This document shows, piece after piece, positions 8,709 through 18,569 of a stretch of 64,000 bases of DNA. The translations under genes were made by a program, and so were the position numbers. The stretch covers positions 21,159 to 85,158 of the forward strand of contig NZ_LAVK01000001.1 of NCBI RefSeq assembly GCF_001083795.1, read 5' to 3'. This DNA comes from Streptomyces sp. SBT349. Its GTDB lineage: Bacteria > Actinomycetota > Actinomycetes > Streptomycetales > Streptomycetaceae. Below the pieces are notes generated by a model that saw only the letters and a list, made by a program, of their open reading frames with translations, was not told where the DNA came from and did no database searches. The first letter of the stretch is position 1; each line of letters starts with the position of its first letter.

Positions 8709-10163
8709 ATGCGCTCGCGGCTTCTCCCCCTGCTCATCGTGCTGCTGACCGGCGTCCTGCTCGCCCTCGGCATCCCGCTGGCCACCAGCCAGGCCCGCAG
8801 CGAGCAGCAGCGTGTCGTCGTGGACCGCATCGACGACACCGCGCGCTTCGCCTCCCTCACGCAGTTCGCCGCAGACTCCGCCGCCCCCGGCGCGGCCGGA
8901 CGCCAGCGCCTGGCCACCCTGGGCGACGAACTGGCGACCTACCACGACGTCTACGGCATCAAGGCCGGCGTCTTCCAGCGCGACGGGGAGCCGCTCGCGG
9001 TCGCTCCCGCCGGATGGGAGGTGCCCGGCGGGGTCGGCGGCGAGGAGTTCGCCGAGGCCCTGGCGGGCCGCCGCAGCCAGGGCCCCGCCCAGGTGTGGCC
9101 CTGGGCCCTGGACCGGCGGCTGGTCGTCGCCTCCCCGGTGATCAGGGACGGCGACGTGATCGCGGTGGTGGTCATCGACTCCCCGACCGGGCCGCTGCGC
9201 TCCCGCATCCTGCGCGGCTGGCTCGGCATCGCCGCGGGGGAGGCCGCCGCGATGCTGCTGGCCGTCGCCGCCGCGTTCGGCCTGACCCGCTGGGTGCTGC
9301 GCCCGGTGCGGGTGCTCGACAGGGCCACCCACGCCATCACCACCGGCAGCCTGACCGCCCGGGTCGCCGCCGCGAGCGGGCCGCCCGAGCTGCGCAGCCT
9401 GGCGCGTTCGTTCAACGAGATGGCCGACCACGTCGAGGAGGTCCTGGAACAGCAGCGGGCCTTCGTCGCCGACGCCTCCCACCAGCTGCGCAACCCGCTG
9501 GCCGCGCTGCTGCTGCGGATCGACCTGCTGGGTCTCGAACTGCCCGAGGACAACGAGGAGTTCGCCTCGGTGCGGGCCGAGGGCGTCCGGCTGGCGCGGG
9601 TCCTGGACGGCCTGCTCGGCCTCGCGCTCGCCGAGGGCACCCCCGCCGACCTGCGCGTCACGGACGTGGCCGCGCTCGCCCGCGAACGCGTCGACGCCTG
9701 GCGCCCGGTCGCCGACCGCCGCGGCGTGACGCTGCGGTTCGAGGGTGCCTCGGCCGCCACCGGGTGGGCCGACCCGGTGGGGCTCTCCAGCGCGCTGGAC
9801 GCCATTGTCGACAACGCGCTGAAGTTCACCCCGGGCGGCGGCGAGGTCCGCGTCGTCCTCACGCCGAACGGCGAGTCCGTCACCATCGAGACCGCCGACG
9901 ACGGCCCCGGGCTGGCGGGGGACGAGCTGGACCGGATCGGCGACCGCTTCTGGCGCAGCGGCCGCCACCAGAACGTCTCCGGCTCCGGCCTCGGCCTCTC
10001 CATCGTGGCCGCGCTGCTGGCCGCCGGAGGGGCGACGATCACCTATGCCGCGAACGAGCCGCACGGCCTGCGGGTGATCGTCGCCGTCCCGCGCCACGCC
10101 CCGGAGGACGCGGCGCCCGGCGCGGTCAGCCGCGAGCTGCCGCCCGGCGCAGCCGGAGCGTGA
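8709..10163 (+). CDS. gluK: Sensor histidine kinase (GluK-like)
   Basis: Membrane histidine kinase of 484 residues. Transmembrane helix 1 is LLPLLIVLLTGVLLALGI. An extracytoplasmic domain of about 130 residues follows, then helix 2 near LGIAAGEAAAMLLAVAAAFGL and a HAMP domain. The H-box is ADASHQLRNPLAALL, the N-box AIVDNALKFTP, and the G-boxes are DDGPGL and GSGLGLSIV. It should phosphorylate the adjacent regulator, and the extracytoplasmic domain would be the ligand sensor. Its last 38 nt overlap the 3' end of the convergent alpha-mannosidase gene, so the two transcripts must form an antisense overlap. Confidence 0.9.
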   Translation: MRSRLLPLLIVLLTGVLLALGIPLATSQARSEQQRVVVDRIDDTARFASLTQFAADSAAPGAAGRQRLATLGDELATYHDVYGIKAGVFQRDGEPLAVAPAGWEVPGGVGGEEFAEALAGRRSQGPAQVWPWALDRRLVVASPVIRDGDVIAVVVIDSPTGPLRSRILRGWLGIAAGEAAAMLLAVAAAFGLTRWVLRPVRVLDRATHAITTGSLTARVAAASGPPELRSLARSFNEMADHVEEVLEQQRAFVADASHQLRNPLAALLLRIDLLGLELPEDNEEFASVRAEGVRLARVLDGLLGLALAEGTPADLRVTDVAALARERVDAWRPVADRRGVTLRFEGASAATGWADPVGLSSALDAIVDNALKFTPGGGEVRVVLTPNGESVTIETADDGPGLAGDELDRIGDRFWRSGRHQNVSGSGLGLSIVAALLAAGGATITYAANEPHGLRVIVAVPRHAPEDAAPGAVSRELPPGAAGA

Positions 10164-13100
10164 GGATCTCGAACGGCCGCAGCGCCAGCTCCACGCCGCC
10201 GTCCTCGCCGACCGTGTGCTCCCGCCCGTCACCGAGCGGGCGCTCCAGCAGGTCGGTCGTCTCCACGGCGGCGAGCGGGAAGCCCGTCACCAGCCGGCCG
10301 CGTGCCCGGCCGCCCGCCGACTCGTACAGGCGCACCACCACGTCGCCGGTGCGGTCGTCGGCCATCTTCACGGCCTCCGCGACGATCGCCCCGCCGTCCA
10401 CGACGGTGACCAGCGGCTCCACGGTGGCCCGGCCCGGCACCAGGCGCTCCGGCAGGTTGAGCCCGTGGCCCTCGCGGACCGCGTCGCCGATCGTCGCCCC
10501 GGGCGCCAGGGCGTACCGCAGCCGGTGGCTCCCCTGGTCGGTCTCCGGGTCGGGGTAGCGCGGCGCGCGCAGCAGCGACAGGCGGACGGTCGTGGTCTGG
10601 CCGCCGTCCTCGCGCACCTCGCGGGTCACGTCGTGCCCGTAGGTCGAGTCGTTGACCACCGCGGCACCCCAGCCGGGCTCGCCCACCTGGATCCAGCGGT
10701 GCGCGCAGATCTCGAACTTGGCCGCCTCCCACGAGGTGTTGGTGTGCGTCGGCCGGAACACGTGGCCGAACTGCGTCTCGGCGGCCGAGGCGTCGGCCTT
10801 CACGTCCAGCGGGAACGCGGCCTTCAGGATCTTCTCCCGCTCGTGCCAGTCGATCTCGGTGTCGACCTCCAGAACGCGCGTGCCGGCGCGCAGCGTGAGC
10901 CGCTGCACCACCCGCGAGGCGCCGAAGGAACGCGCCACCTCCACCGTCGCGGCACCGCCGTCCGCGGCCTCCAGCGACAGCGCCTCCACGTCCGTGAGGT
11001 CGCACACGCTGTTGCGGTAGAACGCGTCGACGTCCCAGGCGTCCCAGTGGTTCGGCAGGTCGGGGTGGAGCTGGAGCAGGTTGCCCGCGGCTCCGGGGGC
11101 GATCGCCTCGCGGCCCGCTGGCAGGTCCACGGCCGAGACCACCAGGCCCCGGGCGTCGATCTCCACCCGCAGCAGGCCGTTGGCCAGCGTGAACCCGCCG
11201 CCCGCGCGCTCCTCGGCGTGCACCGGCGCCTGGGGCAGGTCGGGTCGGGGCGCCGCGCCCCCCGCCGGGATGCCCCCGCGCTCGTGCGGGGCCGCGTTGA
11301 ACACCACGGTGCCCTCCCCGTCCCCGCTCCCGTCCCCGTCCCCGTTCCCATTTCCGGCCAGCGCCCGCTGCGCCCCGTCCACCAGGGCGAGCAGCTCCTC
11401 GCGCAGCCGCGCGTAGGTCTCCCTGGCCTCGCGGTGCACCCAGGCGATGGACGAGCCGGGCAGGATGTCGTGGAACTGGTGGAGCAGCACCGTCTTCCAG
11501 ATCCGCTCCAGCTCCTCGTAGGGGTACGCGTAGCCGTCCACGGCGACCGCCGCGGTCGCGGCCCACAGTTCGGCCTCCCGCAGCAGCGACTCGCTGTGCC
11601 GGTTGCCCTGCTTGGTCTTGGCCTGCGATGTGTAGGTGCCGCGGTGCAGCTCCAGATAGAGCTCGCCCACCCACACCGGCGCGTCCGGGTACTCCTCGTG
11701 GGCCTTGCCGAAGAACGCCGAGGGCCGCTCGATCTCCACCCGCGGCGAGCCCTCCAGGTCCCGCAGCCGGGCCGCGCGGGCCAGCATCTCGCGGGTGGGA
11801 CCGCCGCCGCCGTCCCCCCAGCCGAAGGGCGCCAGCGAACGTGTCCCGCGCCCCTTCTCACGGTAGTTGCGCGCCGCGTGCGCCATCTCGCGCCCGCTCA
11901 GGTCGGAGTTGTAGGTGTCCACCGGCGGGAAGTGCGTGAATACGCGGGTGCCGTCGATGCCCTCCCACCAGAAGGTGTGGTGCGGGAACGTGTTGGTCCT
12001 GCTCCACGAGATCTTCTGCGTGAGGAACCACGTCGACCCCGACAGCTTCACCAGCTGCGGCAGCGCGCCGGTGTAGCCGAACGAGTCCGGCAGCCACACC
12101 TCATCGGTCTCGATCCCGAACTCCTCCAGGAAGAACCGCTTGCCGTACACGAACTGCCGGGCCATGGCCTCGCCGCCCACCATGTTGGTGTCGGACTCCA
12201 CCCACATCCCGCCCACCGGCACGAACGTCCCGTCCGCGACCTTCTCCCGCACCCGCGCGAAGATCTCCGGCCTGTGCTCCTTCAGCCAGGCCAGCTGCTG
12301 GGCCTGCGACATGGCGAAGACGAACTCCGGGTGGTCGTCCATGAGCGCGACCACGTTCGCCGAGGTGCGGGCCACCTTCCGCACGGTCTCGCGCAGCGGC
12401 CACAGCCACGCCGAGTCGATGTGCGCGTGGCCGACCGCGCTGATCCGGTGCGCGGTCGCGTGGGCGGGGGAGGCGAGCACCCCGGCCAGCCGCTCCCGCG
12501 CGGCCGGGGCGCTGCCCGCCACGTCCTCGAGGTCCAGCGCGTCGAGCGCCCCCTCGATCGCCCGCAGCAGCGTCCAGCGCAGGGCGTCCTCGACGCCCAG
12601 CTGGCTCATCAGCCCGCCCACCACGTCGAGGTCCTGCGCCAGCTCCCACACCTGGGGCTCGAAGACCGTGAGGTCCATGCGCGCCAGGCGGTACAGGGGC
12701 TCGTCGCCCGCGGTGAGCCGGTCGCCGAGCTCGCTGGGCTCCGCCTCGTTGAGGATGGGATTGGCCGCCGCCTCGACGAACAGCTCCACCTCCTCGCCGC
12801 CCTCGGCCGCCTCGGCGATCCGCACCCAGTCGTTGTAGGGGTTCAGCCCCTTCACGGCCTGGCCGTCGCGCCGGTATGCCAGGCCCTCGCACTGGAAGCC
12901 GGGCATCATCCGGTCGAAGCCGAGGTCGATCACCGCCTCGACCGTCCGCCCGGCCCACTCGGCCGGGACCCGTCCGGTGAGCCGGAGCCATGTGGTGCCC
13001 CAGGCCGGGCCCCACGGGTCCCCCGCCGCGGCCGGCCCGTACGCGGCGCCCAGTGCCTCGGCCACGGGAACGGGCTCGCCCGGGGCGTCCCAGCGCTCGA

Positions 13101-13197
13101 CGGTCAACGGCACGGGGTCGCGGTGGACGGCGGGCCGGATCCGCTCCTTCAGGACCCGGGCAAGACGGTCTTCGACCAGCGTGCGGTCGTCGTGCAT
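10126..13197 (-). CDS. Alpha-mannosidase, glycoside hydrolase family 38
   Basis: GH38 alpha-mannosidase, about 1023 residues, near the family norm, with no signal peptide, so cytoplasmic. The catalytic domain carries the zinc site HIDSAWLWPLRETVRK, a GGMWVESDTNMVGGEAMARQ segment with the nucleophile aspartate, and the DSFGYTGALPQ motif. A linker with a GDGDGSGDGEG-like repeat around residue 610 separates it from the beta-sandwich domains (WDVDAFYRNSVCDL, PFEILTLRLRR). The ATG at 13197 was preferred to an in-frame codon 39 nt upstream because it starts the folded N-terminal region. It likely trims mannosides taken up from outside. Confidence 0.92.
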   Translation of the reverse strand: MHDDRTLVEDRLARVLKERIRPAVHRDPVPLTVERWDAPGEPVPVAEALGAAYGPAAAGDPWGPAWGTTWLRLTGRVPAEWAGRTVEAVIDLGFDRMMPGFQCEGLAYRRDGQAVKGLNPYNDWVRIAEAAEGGEEVELFVEAAANPILNEAEPSELGDRLTAGDEPLYRLARMDLTVFEPQVWELAQDLDVVGGLMSQLGVEDALRWTLLRAIEGALDALDLEDVAGSAPAARERLAGVLASPAHATAHRISAVGHAHIDSAWLWPLRETVRKVARTSANVVALMDDHPEFVFAMSQAQQLAWLKEHRPEIFARVREKVADGTFVPVGGMWVESDTNMVGGEAMARQFVYGKRFFLEEFGIETDEVWLPDSFGYTGALPQLVKLSGSTWFLTQKISWSRTNTFPHHTFWWEGIDGTRVFTHFPPVDTYNSDLSGREMAHAARNYREKGRGTRSLAPFGWGDGGGGPTREMLARAARLRDLEGSPRVEIERPSAFFGKAHEEYPDAPVWVGELYLELHRGTYTSQAKTKQGNRHSESLLREAELWAATAAVAVDGYAYPYEELERIWKTVLLHQFHDILPGSSIAWVHREARETYARLREELLALVDGAQRALAGNGNGDGDGSGDGEGTVVFNAAPHERGGIPAGGAAPRPDLPQAPVHAEERAGGGFTLANGLLRVEIDARGLVVSAVDLPAGREAIAPGAAGNLLQLHPDLPNHWDAWDVDAFYRNSVCDLTDVEALSLEAADGGAATVEVARSFGASRVVQRLTLRAGTRVLEVDTEIDWHEREKILKAAFPLDVKADASAAETQFGHVFRPTHTNTSWEAAKFEICAHRWIQVGEPGWGAAVVNDSTYGHDVTREVREDGGQTTTVRLSLLRAPRYPDPETDQGSHRLRYALAPGATIGDAVREGHGLNLPERLVPGRATVEPLVTVVDGGAIVAEAVKMADDRTGDVVVRLYESAGGRARGRLVTGFPLAAVETTDLLERPLGDGREHTVGEDGGVELALRPFEILTLRLRRAAARG

Positions 13198-13301
13198 GGT
13201 GCTACTCCGAATGTCTCGTGATGCGTGACGTTGCAATTACGGGCAGGATCGGAACGGAACGGATGAGTGGGGGACAGGGAAAAGGGGAGCGGCCGGTCAG
13301 A

Positions 13302-14300
13302 TCACGACTTGACCGACCGGTAGTAGTCGCGGGCGCCCTGGTGCAGCTCCAGGGGCTGCGTGTAGATCGCCGTCCGCAGATCCACCCGCTGGGCCGCGTG
13401 CACCTGGCGCCCGATCCGGTCGCGGCCGTTGATCACCGAGCGGGTGATCTCCTCGGCGATCGCCGGGTCGGCTTCCTCGGTCGTCACCAGCAGGTTCGCC
13501 ACCGCGATGGTGTCCACCACCTGGGAGTCCGAGATCTCGGGGTAGGCGTCGGGCGGCATGACGGCGGCGCGGTAGTACTCGGTGTACGGGCCCCGCTCGC
13601 TGAGCTCGGGCAGCAGGTCGCCCAGGGGCACCAGCCGGATGTCCAGGTAGCTCGACAGCCGTGCGACCGCCGTGGTGGGCAGCCCGCCCGACCAGAAGAA
13701 CGCGTCGATGCGGCCCGCCTCCAGCATCCGCGGCATGTCGTCGATGCCCGCCCGGGCCGCGTCCACGTCGCGGTCCATGTCCAGGCCCGCGGCGGCGAGC
13801 AGCTCGCGCGTCACCAGCTGGACGCCCGACCTGTCCTGTCCGACGCCCACCCGCAGCCCGGCCAGGTCCTCGGTCCTGCGCACCGGCGAACCGGCGGGCA
13901 CCACCAGCTGGATGTAGTCGTCGTACAGCCGCGCGCAGGCCCGCAGCCGGTCGGCGCCCTCGCGGCCCTCGGACCGGTAGACGGCGATCGAATCGGCGGT
14001 GGCGATGGCGTAGTCGGCCTCGCCCGAGGCGAGGCGGGCCAGGTTCTCCAGGGATCCGACGCTCGGCCGGAGCGCCATGTCGAGGGCGGGCGCGTCGTTC
14101 GCCAACTGCCCCTGAAGCAGCTGCCCGTACTTGGCGTAGACTCCGCTGTTCACCCCGGTGCTCAGGGTCACCGAACCGACGACCCGGTCGTCGCTCCCGA
14201 CCAGGGGCCGCCACAGCAGCGCGGCCACCAGGGCCAGCACCACGAGAACGCCCAGCACGAGCGGCGCGGACCGCCGCCGTGGGGAACGCACGGAGAGCAT
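13302..14300 (-). CDS. TAXI family TRAP-type solute-binding protein
   Basis: Extracytoplasmic binding protein of the TAXI (TRAP-associated) family, 332 residues. An N-terminal anchor or uncleaved signal ([19 protein letters not shown]) is followed by the TAXI opening [16 protein letters not shown], then [34 protein letters not shown] and the C-terminal [10 protein letters not shown]. No TRAP membrane subunits are encoded nearby. In actinobacteria such lone TAXI proteins are common and may instead serve a sensor or a remote transporter. It is 104 nt from the alpha-mannosidase start and may be in the same transcript, upstream of it. Confidence 0.88.
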   Translation of the reverse strand: MLSVRSPRRRSAPLVLGVLVVLALVAALLWRPLVGSDDRVVGSVTLSTGVNSGVYAKYGQLLQGQLANDAPALDMALRPSVGSLENLARLASGEADYAIATADSIAVYRSEGREGADRLRACARLYDDYIQLVVPAGSPVRRTEDLAGLRVGVGQDRSGVQLVTRELLAAAGLDMDRDVDAARAGIDDMPRMLEAGRIDAFFWSGGLPTTAVARLSSYLDIRLVPLGDLLPELSERGPYTEYYRAAVMPPDAYPEISDSQVVDTIAVANLLVTTEEADPAIAEEITRSVINGRDRIGRQVHAAQRVDLRTAIYTQPLELHQGARDYYRSVKS

Positions 14301-14379
14301 CCGAGCAAGCTATCAGCGGAACGTAGACTTGGGGACCTGCGGTATCCGCTTCTCGTACCGAATGGGATTGAGTTCTCGC

Positions 14380-15870
14380 ATGCCCGAAGTCGCGCGCACC
14401 TACGAAGTCCGGACGTTTGGCTGCCAGATGAACGTCCACGACTCCGAGCGGATGGCCGGGCTGCTGGAGCAGGCCGGCTACGTTCCGGCCGCCCCGGAGG
14501 CCGAGGGCGCCGACGTCGTGGTGTTCAACACCTGCGCCGTCCGGGAGAACGCCGACAACCGCCTCTACGGGAACCTGGGCCAGCTCGCCCCCCGCAAGGC
14601 CGCCCGCCCCGGCATGCAGATCGCCGTCGGCGGCTGCCTGGCGCAGAAGGACCGCGACACCATCGTCAGCCGCGCCCCCTGGGTGGACGTCGTCTTCGGC
14701 ACACACAACGTGGGCAGCCTCCCCGTCCTGCTGGAGCGGGCCAGGGTGCGGCGAGAGGCCCAGGTGGAGATCGCCGAGTCCCTGGAGGCGTTCCCCTCCA
14801 CCCTGCCGACCCGGCGCGAGAGCGCCTACGCGGCCTGGGTCGCGATCTCCGTCGGCTGCAACAACACCTGCACGTTCTGTATCGTCCCCGCGCTGCGTGG
14901 GAAGGAAAAGGACCGCCGCCCCGGCGACATCCTCGCCGAGATCGAGGCCCTGGTCGCCGAGGGGGTCTCCGAGATCACCCTGCTCGGCCAGAACGTGAAC
15001 GCCTACGGTTCCGACATCGGCGACCGGCGGGCGTTCTCCCACCTCCTGCGCGCCTGCGGCCGCGTCGAGGGCCTGGAGCGCGTCCGCTTCACCTCGCCCC
15101 ACCCGCGCGACTTCACCGACGACGTCATCGAGGCGATGGCCGAGACGCCGAACGTGATGCCCCAGCTGCACATGCCGCTCCAGTCCGGCTCGTCGCGGGT
15201 GCTGCGCGCCATGCGCCGCTCCTACCGGCAGGAGCGCTACCTCGGCATCATCGAGAAGGTCCGCGCCGCCCTCCCCGAGGCCGCCATCACCACCGACATC
15301 ATCGTGGGCTTCCCCGGCGAGACCGAGGCCGACTTCGAGGACACCCTGCACGTGGTGCGCCAGGCCCGGTTCGCCCAGGCGTTCACCTTCCAGTACTCCA
15401 AGCGGCCCGGCACCCCGGCGGCCGACATGGAGGGACAGATCCCCAAGGAGACGGTCCAGGCCCGTTACGAGCGGCTGGTCGCGCTCCAGGACGACATCTC
15501 CTGGTCGGAGAACAAGAGGCAGGTCGGCCGCACCGTCGAGGTGCTGGTCGCCGAGGGCGAGGGTCGCAAGGACGACGCCACGCGGCGCCTGTCCGGCCGC
15601 GCCCCCGACAACCGCCTGGTGCACTTCACCAGGCCCCAGATGCCGGTCCGCCCCGGCGACATGGCCACCGTCACCGTCACCTACGCCGCCCCCCACCACC
15701 TGCTGGCCGAGGGCCCGACCGAGGCCGTCCGCCGCACCCGCGCCGGCGACGCCTGGGAGCGCCGCACCGCCGTGCCCGCCGAGAGGGCGCCCGGCGTGAT
15801 GCTGGGCCTCCCCGCGGTCGGCCCGCCCGCCGACCCCGAGCCCGCGGTCGGCGGCTGCGCCGCCCACTGA
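14380..15870 (+). CDS. miaB: tRNA-2-methylthio-N6-dimethylallyladenosine synthase MiaB
   Basis: Radical-SAM methylthiotransferase that converts i6A37 to ms2i6A37 in tRNAs reading UNN codons; 496 residues from this start. The N-terminal UPF0004 domain has its three cluster cysteines in [21 protein letters not shown] and [10 protein letters not shown]. The radical SAM CxxxCxxC is in [18 protein letters not shown]. The C-terminal TRAM domain lies around [11 protein letters not shown] to TYAAPHHLL. An alternative ATG at 14362 would add six residues (MGLSSR); neither start has an ideal ribosome-binding site. A TAGACT -10-like box lies at 14324-14329. miaA, which makes the substrate i6A, lies about 1 kb downstream on the same strand. 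Confidence 0.95.
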   Translation: MPEVARTYEVRTFGCQMNVHDSERMAGLLEQAGYVPAAPEAEGADVVVFNTCAVRENADNRLYGNLGQLAPRKAARPGMQIAVGGCLAQKDRDTIVSRAPWVDVVFGTHNVGSLPVLLERARVRREAQVEIAESLEAFPSTLPTRRESAYAAWVAISVGCNNTCTFCIVPALRGKEKDRRPGDILAEIEALVAEGVSEITLLGQNVNAYGSDIGDRRAFSHLLRACGRVEGLERVRFTSPHPRDFTDDVIEAMAETPNVMPQLHMPLQSGSSRVLRAMRRSYRQERYLGIIEKVRAALPEAAITTDIIVGFPGETEADFEDTLHVVRQARFAQAFTFQYSKRPGTPAADMEGQIPKETVQARYERLVALQDDISWSENKRQVGRTVEVLVAEGEGRKDDATRRLSGRAPDNRLVHFTRPQMPVRPGDMATVTVTYAAPHHLLAEGPTEAVRRTRAGDAWERRTAVPAERAPGVMLGLPAVGPPADPEPAVGGCAAH

Positions 15871-15921
15871 CCGCCGCCGCCCACGGATCGCCGCCGACCG
15901 GCGGCCGTCCCGGCCGGGGGT

Positions 15922-15927
15922 TAGGCT
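15922..15927 (+). promoter_or_regulatory. -10 box of a probable leaderless promoter
   Basis: TAGGCT ends 6 nt before the ATG at 15934, the spacing expected when transcription begins at the start codon. Confidence 0.55.
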
Positions 15928-15933
15928 GCCGCC

Positions 15934-16641
15934 ATGCTCGTCGCCGCAGCCGTCTGCCCCTGTCCGCCGTTGCTGGTGCCCGAGGTGGCGGGGGGCGCCG
16001 CGTCCGAGCTCGACGCCGCACGCGCCGCCTGCGACGACGCCCTCGGCGTCCTCACCGCCGCCCGCCCCGACCGCCTGCTGGTCGTGGGTCCCGCCGCCCA
16101 GCCGGAGCGTGGCGCGTTCCCCGCGGGCACCAGGGGGTCGCTGCGCGGATTCGGCGTCGAGGTCGAGGTCGCCCTCGGCAAGGGCGATCCGGGAGAACGG
16201 GAGCTGCCGACGTCGCTGACCGTCGGCGCCTGGCTGCTGGAGCGCACCGGCTGGAGCGCCGCCCCCGTCGAAGGGCTCGGGGTCGGTGAACCCCTCGAGC
16301 CACAGCGCTGTGCCGACGTCGGCCGTGAGATCGCGGCGGGCCCCGGGCGTCTGGCGCTGCTGGTGATGGGCGACGGCAGCGCGTGCCGGGCGCCTCGCGC
16401 CCCCGGCGCGTTCGACGAGCGCGCCGCCGCGTTCGACGCCGCGGCGGCGCGGGCGCTCGGCGCGGCGAACACCGCCGCGCTGGCCGCGCTGGACGCCGAG
16501 CTGGCCGAGGAACTGCACGCGGCCGGCCGCTCCAGCTGGCAGCTGCTGGCCGGGGCGGCCGAGGAGGCCGGGCTCGCGGGGCGGCTGCTGTACGACGAAG
16601 CCCCGTACGGCGTGGGCTACTTCGTGGCCTCCTGGTCGTAG
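15934..16641 (+). CDS. Class III extradiol dioxygenase-like protein
   Basis: A 235-residue protein starting MLVAAAVCPCPPLLVPEVAGG. This resembles the LigB-like class III extradiol dioxygenase fold found next to miaA in Streptomyces. The CPCPPLL opening, PDRLLVVGP strand, LALLVMGDGSACRAPRAPGAF and the tail YDEAPYGVGYFVASW are the recognisable parts. The usual histidine pair that binds Fe(II) is not obvious, so it may not be an active dioxygenase. No substrate can be named. A TAGGCT box 6 nt upstream suggests a leaderless mRNA. Confidence 0.7.
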   Translation: MLVAAAVCPCPPLLVPEVAGGAASELDAARAACDDALGVLTAARPDRLLVVGPAAQPERGAFPAGTRGSLRGFGVEVEVALGKGDPGERELPTSLTVGAWLLERTGWSAAPVEGLGVGEPLEPQRCADVGREIAAGPGRLALLVMGDGSACRAPRAPGAFDERAAAFDAAAARALGAANTAALAALDAELAEELHAAGRSSWQLLAGAAEEAGLAGRLLYDEAPYGVGYFVASWS

Positions 16642-16661
16642 GCGGTCGTGGGCCGGGCCCG

Positions 16662-16865
16662 TCAGGGCTTGGCCGCGCCCTCGCCCGCCTCGCTGTCCGC
16701 GGCCTGTGCGGAGCCGGTCTGCTGGGGGATCCCCACCGCGTCCCCCTCGGCCTCGGCCCCGGCCTCGGCGGCGCCGGGCGCCTCCTCGGGCGCCGCCCCC
16801 GGGGTCTCCTCCGGCGGCTCCTGCGGACCCTTGCCGCGGCCACGGAACCAGGCAATCACTCCCAT
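16662..16865 (-). CDS. Small acidic protein of unknown function
   Basis: A 67-residue protein, MGVIAWFRGRGKGPQEPP, then a long Glu/Ala/Gly/Pro-rich tail of low complexity. It is convergent with the preceding gene (20-nt gap). A short hydrophobic basic head plus a disordered acidic tail is all that can be seen. Comparable small genes are annotated between the dioxygenase-like gene and miaA in other Streptomyces. Strong codon bias on this strand and a plausible purine-rich region before the ATG support it, but there is no functional clue. Confidence 0.5.
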   Translation of the reverse strand: MGVIAWFRGRGKGPQEPPEETPGAAPEEAPGAAEAGAEAEGDAVGIPQQTGSAQAADSEAGEGAAKP

Positions 16866-16979
16866 GACAACTCCCGACCTTCCTCACATTGAACGGTTCG
16901 GAACCAGCAACGACCCGCGACCAGCGGCGTCACGTCGCTCGTTCGAGGAGGCGGGCCCGGATCTGGGAGACTGCCCCGT

Positions 16980-17927
16980 GTGAGCAGCGCATCCGGTGCC
17001 CCCCAGGTCGTCGCCGTGGTCGGGCCCACCGCGGCCGGCAAGTCGGACCTCGGCATCGCCCTGGCCAGACGGCTGGGCGGCGAGGTGGTCAACGCCGACG
17101 CCATGCAGCTCTACCGCGGCATGGACATCGGCACCGCCAAGCTGACCCCCGCCGAGCGGCAGGGCGTGCCGCACCACCTGCTCGACGTCTGGGACGTCAC
17201 CGAGACCGCGAGCGTCGCCGCGTTCCAGCGGCTGGCCCGCGAGCGGATCGACGCGCTGCTCGCCGAGGGCCGCACCCCGGTGCTGGTCGGGGGCACGGGC
17301 CTCTATGTCCGCGGCGCCGTCGACGCCCTCGAATTCCCCGGCACCGACCCGGAGGTCAGGGCCGCTCTCGAGGAGGAGCTGGGCCGGGAGGGCAGCGGCG
17401 CGCTGCACGCCAGGCTCGCCGTCGCCGACCCGCCCGCCGCCCGCGCCATCCTGCCGAGCAACGGGCGGCGCATCGTCCGGGCGCTGGAGGTCATCGAGAT
17501 CACCGGGCAGCCGTTCACCGCACGGCTGCCGGGCGCCGCCGACGACGGATCCGTCTACCGCACCCTCCACATCGGCGTCGGCGTCGAACGCGCCGAGCTG
17601 TACGAGCGGCTCACCGCCCGCGTGGACCGGATGTGGAGCGCGGGCCTGGTCGATGAGGTCCGCTCCCTCGAACGCGCCGGACTGCGCGAGGGGCGCACCG
17701 CGTCGAGGGCGATCGGCTACCAGCAGGTGCTCGCGGCGCTGGCCGGGGAGTACGACGAGGAGGAGGCGCGCGCCCAGACCGTTCGCGCCACCAGACGCTT
17801 CGCCCGCCGGCAGGAGAGCTGGTTCCGGCGCGACCCGCGCGTGCGCTGGCTGAGCGGGGCGCGCGAGGCTGCCGATGAGCTTGAGCAACGTGCGTGGGAG
17901 CTGCTCGAACGGACGGTCACATCCTGA
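16980..17927 (+). CDS. miaA: tRNA dimethylallyltransferase MiaA
   Basis: Transfers the dimethylallyl group to A37 of tRNA, the step before MiaB; 315 residues from a GTG. The P-loop is VVGPTAAGKSDLGIAL. Next come VNADAMQLYRGMDIGTAK, LLDVWDVTE, VGGTGLYVRGAVD and NGRRIVRALEVIEITGQP. The C-terminal domain has SRAIGYQQV and TRRFARRQESWFRRD. All residues usually invoked for DMAPP and tRNA binding are in place. Confidence 0.96.
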   Translation: MSSASGAPQVVAVVGPTAAGKSDLGIALARRLGGEVVNADAMQLYRGMDIGTAKLTPAERQGVPHHLLDVWDVTETASVAAFQRLARERIDALLAEGRTPVLVGGTGLYVRGAVDALEFPGTDPEVRAALEEELGREGSGALHARLAVADPPAARAILPSNGRRIVRALEVIEITGQPFTARLPGAADDGSVYRTLHIGVGVERAELYERLTARVDRMWSAGLVDEVRSLERAGLREGRTASRAIGYQQVLAALAGEYDEEEARAQTVRATRRFARRQESWFRRDPRVRWLSGAREAADELEQRAWELLERTVTS

Positions 17928-18036
17928 TCACGTGATGGCATCGGGACGCCCCAAGCGGGCGGGACCGGTCCCCGAGCGTGCCATCATCGAGCGATGTCGC
18001 AACCGTGAAGCCGTTGAGTCTGGAGGGCGCGTGGCG

Positions 18037-18552
18037 ATGGAGGCCGGCCCCCGGGAAAGCAACGGCATGACGGAGGACGTTCCGCCCCGACGGCTCCCCC
18101 CCGACGCGGAACTGCTGCCCGAAGGGGAACTGCTGCCCGACGGCGAGCTGTTGCCCGACGGCGAGCCGCTGCCGGAGGATCAGGCCGTCGAGATCATCGA
18201 CGACTTCAACAGGGACGAGTCCTATGCCGACTTGCGCCCGCCCCGGCGGCTGAGGCTCACCCTCTTCGCGCCCATCGTGCTGCTGAGCCTGCTCGGCTCC
18301 CTGATGTTCGCCTTCCCGCTCGCCTTCGCCTTCGACGAGGCGGGCGCCGTGGTCGCCATGCTGGGCCTCCTCATCGGGTGCAGCGCCGCCGGGTGGGGCA
18401 TGATGGCCGCCCGCCGCGTCGGCTACACCTGGCCCGGCCTGCCCCCGCGCGGCTCGGGGCAGCGCCCCGACTGGCGGCTGCTGGCGCTCTACGGACTCGG
18501 CGTCTCGGTCCTCGCCGTGCTCGCCGTCATGCGGGTGGCCGCGCTGCGCTGA
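18037..18552 (+). CDS. Membrane protein with an ELLPDG repeat in its cytosolic head
   Basis: A protein of 171 residues from the ATG at 18037, which has GGAGGG 9 nt upstream; a GTG at 18031 is too close to that site. The N-terminal third is acidic and contains four hexapeptide repeats of the form (A/G)ELLP(E/D) between about 18110 and 18177. Three hydrophobic segments follow: LFAPIVLLSLLGSLMFAFPL, VVAMLGLLIGCSAAGWGMMA and LLALYGLGVSVLAVLAVM. It ends just before dapF. The function is unknown; similar small membrane proteins precede dapF in Streptomyces. Confidence 0.75.
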   Translation: MEAGPRESNGMTEDVPPRRLPPDAELLPEGELLPDGELLPDGEPLPEDQAVEIIDDFNRDESYADLRPPRRLRLTLFAPIVLLSLLGSLMFAFPLAFAFDEAGAVVAMLGLLIGCSAAGWGMMAARRVGYTWPGLPPRGSGQRPDWRLLALYGLGVSVLAVLAVMRVAALR

Positions 18553-18569
18553 GTGTCGTCACGATCCGT

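Noticed and set aside
11312..11362. Short tandem GGGGAC/CCGTCC repeats in the alpha-mannosidase gene as a CRISPR-like or regulatory array
   Set aside because: They are in frame and encode a Gly/Asp linker between domains.
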